From the NCBI GenBank assembly GCA_021018815.1, contig JAITYX010000016.1:5037001-5101000 (forward strand): a stretch of 64,000 nucleotides of DNA, in the 5' to 3' direction. The translations under genes were made by a program, and so were the position numbers. Positions 59,701-64,000 of this stretch are shown here, one piece after another. This DNA comes from Talinum fruticosum (Eukaryota > Streptophyta > Magnoliopsida > Caryophyllales > Talinaceae). Each line of letters begins with the position of its first letter. Position 1 is the stretch's first letter. The notes under the pieces were generated by a model. The model was given only the letters and a program-made list of their open reading frames with translations, was not told the origin of the DNA and did no database searches.

Positions 59701-62444
59701 TCCCCCAGCCTTGAAAATAGATTTGGACGTCGATCTGAGCCAGAGTTGCTTTCTTGGTTTTGTTTCTCCTTGTCTGTCTGATTTTTGTCAGTCACCTTGG
59801 GAGCAGAAAGTGGGGCCAGAATTGCTGGTGCCACAAGAATCAAAGCCGCAACACGATCAGGAGCCTCAAAATATGCATCCACAGCAGTAAGAGATCCAGC
59901 GGAATGTCTGTCACCAACAAAGGCAATTTTGCTGAAATTAAGATGCCAGTTTGAAAGCAGCAAAACAAGATAGAAATTGTAGACCTATAAGTCAAAAGAA
60001 TTGATGCGTCACTTCATTTGGAAGTTTATTTCTCATTTTCATGATTGATAAGGATAGGAATATAGGATATCGGCCATCTACTAGTGGAGCCGTCCTCATA
60101 TCTGTATTCCTATACCCCGAGCAAGTGGTTCATTTGATATTCATAAATAGGCTTGTTAAAACACATATTAACTCAAAACACCACAAACCATCCATGTCAC
60201 TTGGCCTCAAAAACAATGAATAACCGAGAATTTAAGCAAATAATAATAAATTTGAATGTAATTTCATCATCAAGGACAATAATGTTGTCAACTTGTCATA
60301 GATAGCTTATTATACTGTGAAGAGCAAATTGTTTCACCAACTATCCTCCTTCATCCTTTGATGCAATTTTGTAACGGCTAGTTCAAGCCTTTCAAATCTA
60401 GAGTTTAGTGGAAAAAGTTCTTGCAATTCAATTGAAGGGGAGGGGTGCACAGGGTATGTTCGAAAACTCCCTGTTCCACCCAACCTCAGGCAATAGTTGG
60501 GACAGGGAGGCAAGGGTTGGTATTTCTCAAGCAGATTTAAAAGTAGTGATCATCCTATGAAGTGTCATAATTAGTAAAGCAGATTCACACCCCACAAGCA
60601 CTGCCTTCTGTGCCGCAAGAAAGTTGATGAAGTACAAAGTTGCCAGCACAGAAAATGCCATTGAATAAGGATTAAGAGGCATTTTGTCTCCTGAATAACG
60701 AACTCTTGATGTCAACCCAAATGCTGGTCTATCAAATGCCAGAACCTTTGAACCGGTAATTTGAGCGAAAGGCTTCATAACTCGGTGCCAAGAAAATGCA
60801 GAGGCACCAAAGCCGTGAAGTAAAATCATTGGGAGACCAATTTTTCTGGTTTGAATATCAGCCTGAGAAGAGCTTTCTCCCTCTAACATGCTTGGTGATT
60901 CTGGTTTTGGTTCACATAATTTATAATGTATATCCACTCCTTTGAATTCGCAAAAACAGCTGTCTGGATCAGCTAGTTGTCTTGGGTCCATTAGTTCATC
61001 CTGATCTATCCCTGCTATGCTCCGCCGTTTCTTTTTCACTGGTTCACTTATTGGGGTCCCTGGAATTAAGCAACAACATCTATCACTTCTAAGTCTTTAA
61101 GTGTTTCAAGTTTTTTGATATCCCGTCAACTCAGTAAATCATAAGCCCTTAGACACCTTATTCAAAGTTCCCAAGCCAAAACAAAAGATTCTTTTTTCTT
61201 TTTTTTTCGGGGGGTATTTTTATGGGCCTCTTAGAGGACTAGATAGGGTCAGGATGGCCAGGCCAAGGCCTGAAGGCAGTGTTTTTTACTGGGCTGCACT
61301 TTGCTACTCTTCCACACTAGAAACCCCAGGATCAAACCTGGTTCTCCAGGATGGAACTTGGAAGGCAGCAAGGATGCCCTTTACACAATGGCCTCGTAAG
61401 CAAAACTTTTGTGCTCAAGTGAAAGTTTGAGAATCTATATGCCTTCAGTTGAGCATTTTTAGCTTTTTATGATGGGTTTGGTCCTGAATAAATGGTAATT
61501 TGCATGCTCAAACCAAAGAACTAGGATCAAGTAAGGGTGGGAAAGACACACCCAATTAATTCTGGGACTCAATACATTTATACTCCACTTTGAGGTCAAG
61601 ACATGTATAGAGGGCTGAATCACTAGGAACACTCAAACCCCTGCATTCCACATTCCCATTCCAGGCAACCTGTGTACCATCATCCTAATCAGGAAGGCTA
61701 AACTAAACCTAATTTAGTATAACTACGGAGAGAATTGCATTCTTATACAGCAATCCGCTTAACCGGGCAATTCATCAGCCTACCAGATTGTGCACTTCTC
61801 TACTTTCCTCTCAACTTTATCATCCAGATAGGTTAAGTCACACATATTAATCAATGAAATTTATCAGGGATTCCAGCAAATTTTTAGTTAGGCAATCCCA
61901 TAATTCTATAGGCACTGCAACCTACAAAAATGTTAAATACCCAGTTCAATCTCAACTCAACCCCCCCAAAAAAAAAAAAGGAAAAATCCCCTGTCGAAAG
62001 AGGAAAAAAGCGATAGGAGTACAAATTATGCACAAATATAGTCGAATTCCAACCTTCCCAATTTATCATCAACAAGCAATTTTTGTGGAATTCCAAACTA
62101 CAGCAAGATATCCAATTTTCTCACTAATTTTTTTTATGGGCAATGTTCCAGTAAATAACAATAAAAAGCAGAAAGACATGGCGAAAGAATGACAATTTAC
62201 CAGGATAATCGGGAGCAGAGGCACCGAGAGAAGGGGAAGATGAGGAAGCAGCTCTAACAACAAGAGCATAAGCAAATTTCTTTCTGGGTTTTCCCATCTC
62301 AATTCTCCAGCAATTTCCCAAGCCATTCTGAAATGGTAATTTTTTCTTGTTGGGAATCCCAGATGAATCGTTCAGAGACTTGGATTTGTGAGGTGATCCC
62401 AACTTCAGCCGGTGAAAATTGCATTGAAGCACTAAAGCATTCAT
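56714..62444 (-). CDS. Chloroplast-type alpha/beta hydrolase, six exons, intact
   Basis: Serine hydrolase of the alpha/beta fold; substrate unknown. Exons: 62444-62201, 61059-60591, 59907-59568, 58260-58162, 58039-57919 and 56907-56714, all GT-AG. They sum to 1,467 nt and 488 residues with no frame problem. The first ~75 residues are Ser/Lys-rich and low in acidic residues, like a plastid transit peptide. The core follows: 'PMILLHGFGASAFSWHRVM' (oxyanion region), 'VLAFDRPAFGLTSR', nucleophile elbow G-H-S-A-G (Ser ~240), 'AYFEAPDRVAALILVAP', 'GDNDRLVPAWNSERLSRAIP' (Asp ~428) and 'NCGHLPQEEKPEEF' (His ~456). The elbow is split by intron 2. Skipping that splice gives 'GDRHSAG', which wrongly suggests a lost glycine. 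Plant homologues exist as uncharacterised alpha/beta-hydrolase proteins. It is convergent with the C2 gene (335 bp apart). Confidence 0.88.
57422..57560 (-). mobile_element. Au-like SINE fragment, first of two in hydrolase intron 5
   Basis: 'caacacaacaactactccta', 'gtttgaggggtctgggaatg' and 'caaagagaccgattccaaat' follow the order of an antisense Au-type SINE, with a (TTG)n-like tail on the minus strand. A second diverged copy follows at 57624. Confidence 0.45.
57624..57790 (-). mobile_element. Au-like SINE fragment, second of two in hydrolase intron 5
   Basis: 'caacaacaactactcccagt', 'ttttgaggggtctagggata' and 'caaagagactgattccaaat' repeat the unit at 57422 with a period of ~200 bp. Tandem duplication of one insertion or two insertions are both possible. 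Confidence 0.45.
61193..61405 (-). mobile_element. SINE-like element in hydrolase intron 1
   Basis: The minus strand has a box A-like region ('GAGGCCATTGTGTAAAGGG'), then 'GGTTTGATCCTGG', a good box B, and ends in an A-rich tail (plus-strand T run at 61193-61210). Size ~210 bp fits a SINE. Target duplication not identified. Confidence 0.4.
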
Positions 62445-62605
62445 CCTATCTCTCGATTTCTCTCTCTTGGTAAGAATTCTAAATCAGCATGTTCCTGTGA
62501 TTGGAGAAGTCTTGAAACACTTGTATGAACCTGATAATACAATTCTAGTTGAAAGCATTAAACCGATTTATGTTTGTTTTGACTCGGTAATTTTCATACA
62601 GTTAT

Positions 62606-63082
62606 TGTTGGGAGTGGAGTCTAATCATGTCACAGTTCGGCAATCATCAATCGCATGCATTACAACCGATACGGGACAATTTTGGAGCGGGCAAGCCCGT
62701 GCCCACTGCAGGAAAAATGTCCAAACCAACTAGCAGCAGGCACGGCCTGCCGGTGTCCATGGACACGGGCCGTAGGGGCGGGTCGTGCCAGGTGTGGCTT
62801 GTTAGGCTTCGTTTTTGTGGGCGGTTTTTCGTCGGTTTTGTTCGATTATTGCGATATTAAAGAGTTGTACGTGAGGTTTATAATGATAGTGTGTGTTTTG
62901 CGGACCTCCATTGTTGTATCCCACACAAACACAAAAGCTTCCTTGTAATCTAAATCATATAGTAGATTGTTCGTGGTTTTTCCCGATTTTGGGTTTTTCC
63001 ATGTTAAAAACTCGTGTCCGAACTTTCTCTCTTTCTGTTTGCCTTAGTTTACTACTTGTTGTTGTGACTCTTGATCCTAACA
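62606..63082 (+). mobile_element. 5' LTR of a Copia-type retrotransposon
   Basis: The 477-bp LTR starts TGTTGG and ends CTAACA. The preceding five bases GTTAT are the candidate target duplication. Immediately downstream 'TGGTATCGAGTC' resembles the initiator-Met tRNA primer-binding site (TGGTATCAGAGC). Its 3' third resembles the reverse complement of the solo LTR at 6077-6759. The element is inserted ~160 bp upstream of the alpha/beta-hydrolase start codon, in opposite orientation. Confidence 0.75.
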
Positions 63083-63117
63083 AGCTGGTATCGAGTCAGG
63101 TTAGTAGTTACAACGAA

Positions 63118-64000
63118 ATGGAGGGTGGAAAGGCCAAGATCGAGAGATTCAATGGGAAAGACTTTGCATTTTGGAAAATGCAAATTGAAGATTTACTTGT
63201 ATCAAAAGGAGCTTTACCAACCTCTTGGAGAGAAGCCGGTTGAGATAGCACAAAAGTTTTGGGATGTGCTCGATCGCCAAGCACTCGGGACAATCCGGTT
63301 GACGTTGGCAAAGAACGTTGCTTTCATCGTCATAGAGAAAAAGACCACAAAGGCTTTGTTGGAAGCGTTGTCCAACATGTATGAGAAACCATTGGCAATG
63401 AACAGGGTATACCTTATGCGTCGTTTGTTTGATCTCAAAATGCATGAATCCACTAGTGTAGCCGACCACATAAATGACTTCAATATGTGTATTTCTAAGC
63501 TTGCTTTGGTTAATATCAACTTTGAGGATGAAGTGAAAGCTTTAATTTTATTGTCTTCTCTACCCGAATCTTGGGACACTATTATTTTTGCTATGAGTAG
63601 TGCTAGAGGTTCAAATACTTTGAAATTTGATGAAATCCGTGATATCATTTTAAGTGAAAGTATTCGCAAAAAGGACTCGGGTGAATCTGGGAATGCATTG
63701 CATGTTAGAGGTTGAGGAAACAAAAGGAACAAAAACAAGTATAAGGGACGGTCAAAATCAAAGGTTAAGGGTAAATCTCAAAACCCGAAAGAAACCGTGT
63801 GTTGGGGATGCGGTGAAAAGGGTCACTATAAGAAGAATTGTCCTAAACATAAGAATAAGTAGACGGGCAATAATCATGATAATCGGGATTCCGTAAATTC
63901 CATTGAGGACGTTGGTGATGCCCTTGTTTTGAGTGTAGATAGTCAAATTGAGTCTTAGATTGTAGACTCGGGTGTCTCGTTTCATTCTTCTTCATGTAGA
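63118..64000 (+). pseudogene. Decayed gag and start of protease of the Copia element
   Basis: Gag of the Copia type (UBN2 family): packages element RNA. The ATG at 63118 opens a frame containing 'IERFNGKDFAFWKMQ'. After a +1 shift near 63199-63201 the frame continues with 'DRQALGTIRLTLAKNVAF' and 'YLMRRLFDLKM', the Copia core. A CCHC zinc knuckle (C-x2-C-x4-H-x4-C) follows at ~63800-63842, and the protease active-site motif DSG near 63966 is followed by FHSS. In-frame stops at 63713-63715, 63860-63862 and 63956-63958 disable it. Integrase, reverse transcriptase and the 3' LTR would lie beyond the right edge. Confidence 0.85.

Overview
The window looks like AT-rich nuclear DNA of a eudicot plant. 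Genes are intron-rich and widely spaced. Every recognisable product has close plant relatives: CIP7-related protein, MFAP1, an At3g09060-type PPR protein, a GH13 alpha-amylase, an SRC2-like C2 protein and a plastid-type alpha/beta hydrolase. The space between them holds Copia LTRs, LINE relics, tRNA-derived and Au-like SINEs and long microsatellites. I cannot name the species.

Layout. 1-5290 (-): a CIP7-related gene whose 3' end lies off the left edge. 5300-15450: gene desert with a solo Copia LTR (6077-6759) and a LINE RNase H relic (about 13.1-13.73 kb) inside ~43-bp direct repeats. 15516-19163 (+): spliceosomal MFAP1, two exons. 20.5-32.2 kb: a rearranged block with two decayed copies (A, a 3' fragment; B, all eight exons) of a WD40-like gene, an ELMO-domain gene fragment, a PPR gene and an RTE-type LINE relic. 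36056-38022 (+): a secreted alpha-amylase, four exons. 41035-49701 (-): the best-preserved WD40-like gene (copy C), with a ~6 kb first intron. 49.8-54.7 kb: microsatellite-rich intergenic DNA. 54753-56379 (+): SRC2-like C2 protein, convergent with 56714-62444 (-): alpha/beta hydrolase, six exons. 62606-64000 (+): 5' LTR and decayed gag/protease start of a Copia element, inserted about 160 bp upstream of the hydrolase start codon.

The most important pattern is shared by unrelated genes. At least nine exons of six otherwise well-conserved gene models each lack exactly one base, nearly always in a run of three to eight identical bases. Restoring one base per site gives a length divisible by three and an uninterrupted family-like protein. 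Homopolymer undercalling in the assembly explains this better than independent pseudogenisation. It means automatic gene calls here will be fragmented. By contrast, the TAA in WD40 copy B and the stop codons in the Copia gag are substitutions and look like real decay.

The genes do not form a pathway; this is ordinary eukaryotic neighbourhood. I found no previously undescribed biological system. The most interesting biology is the WD40/ELMO/PPR rearrangement with a readable breakpoint, a GC-AG intron confined to the good WD40 copy, and a lipase-type active-site motif assembled across a splice junction.
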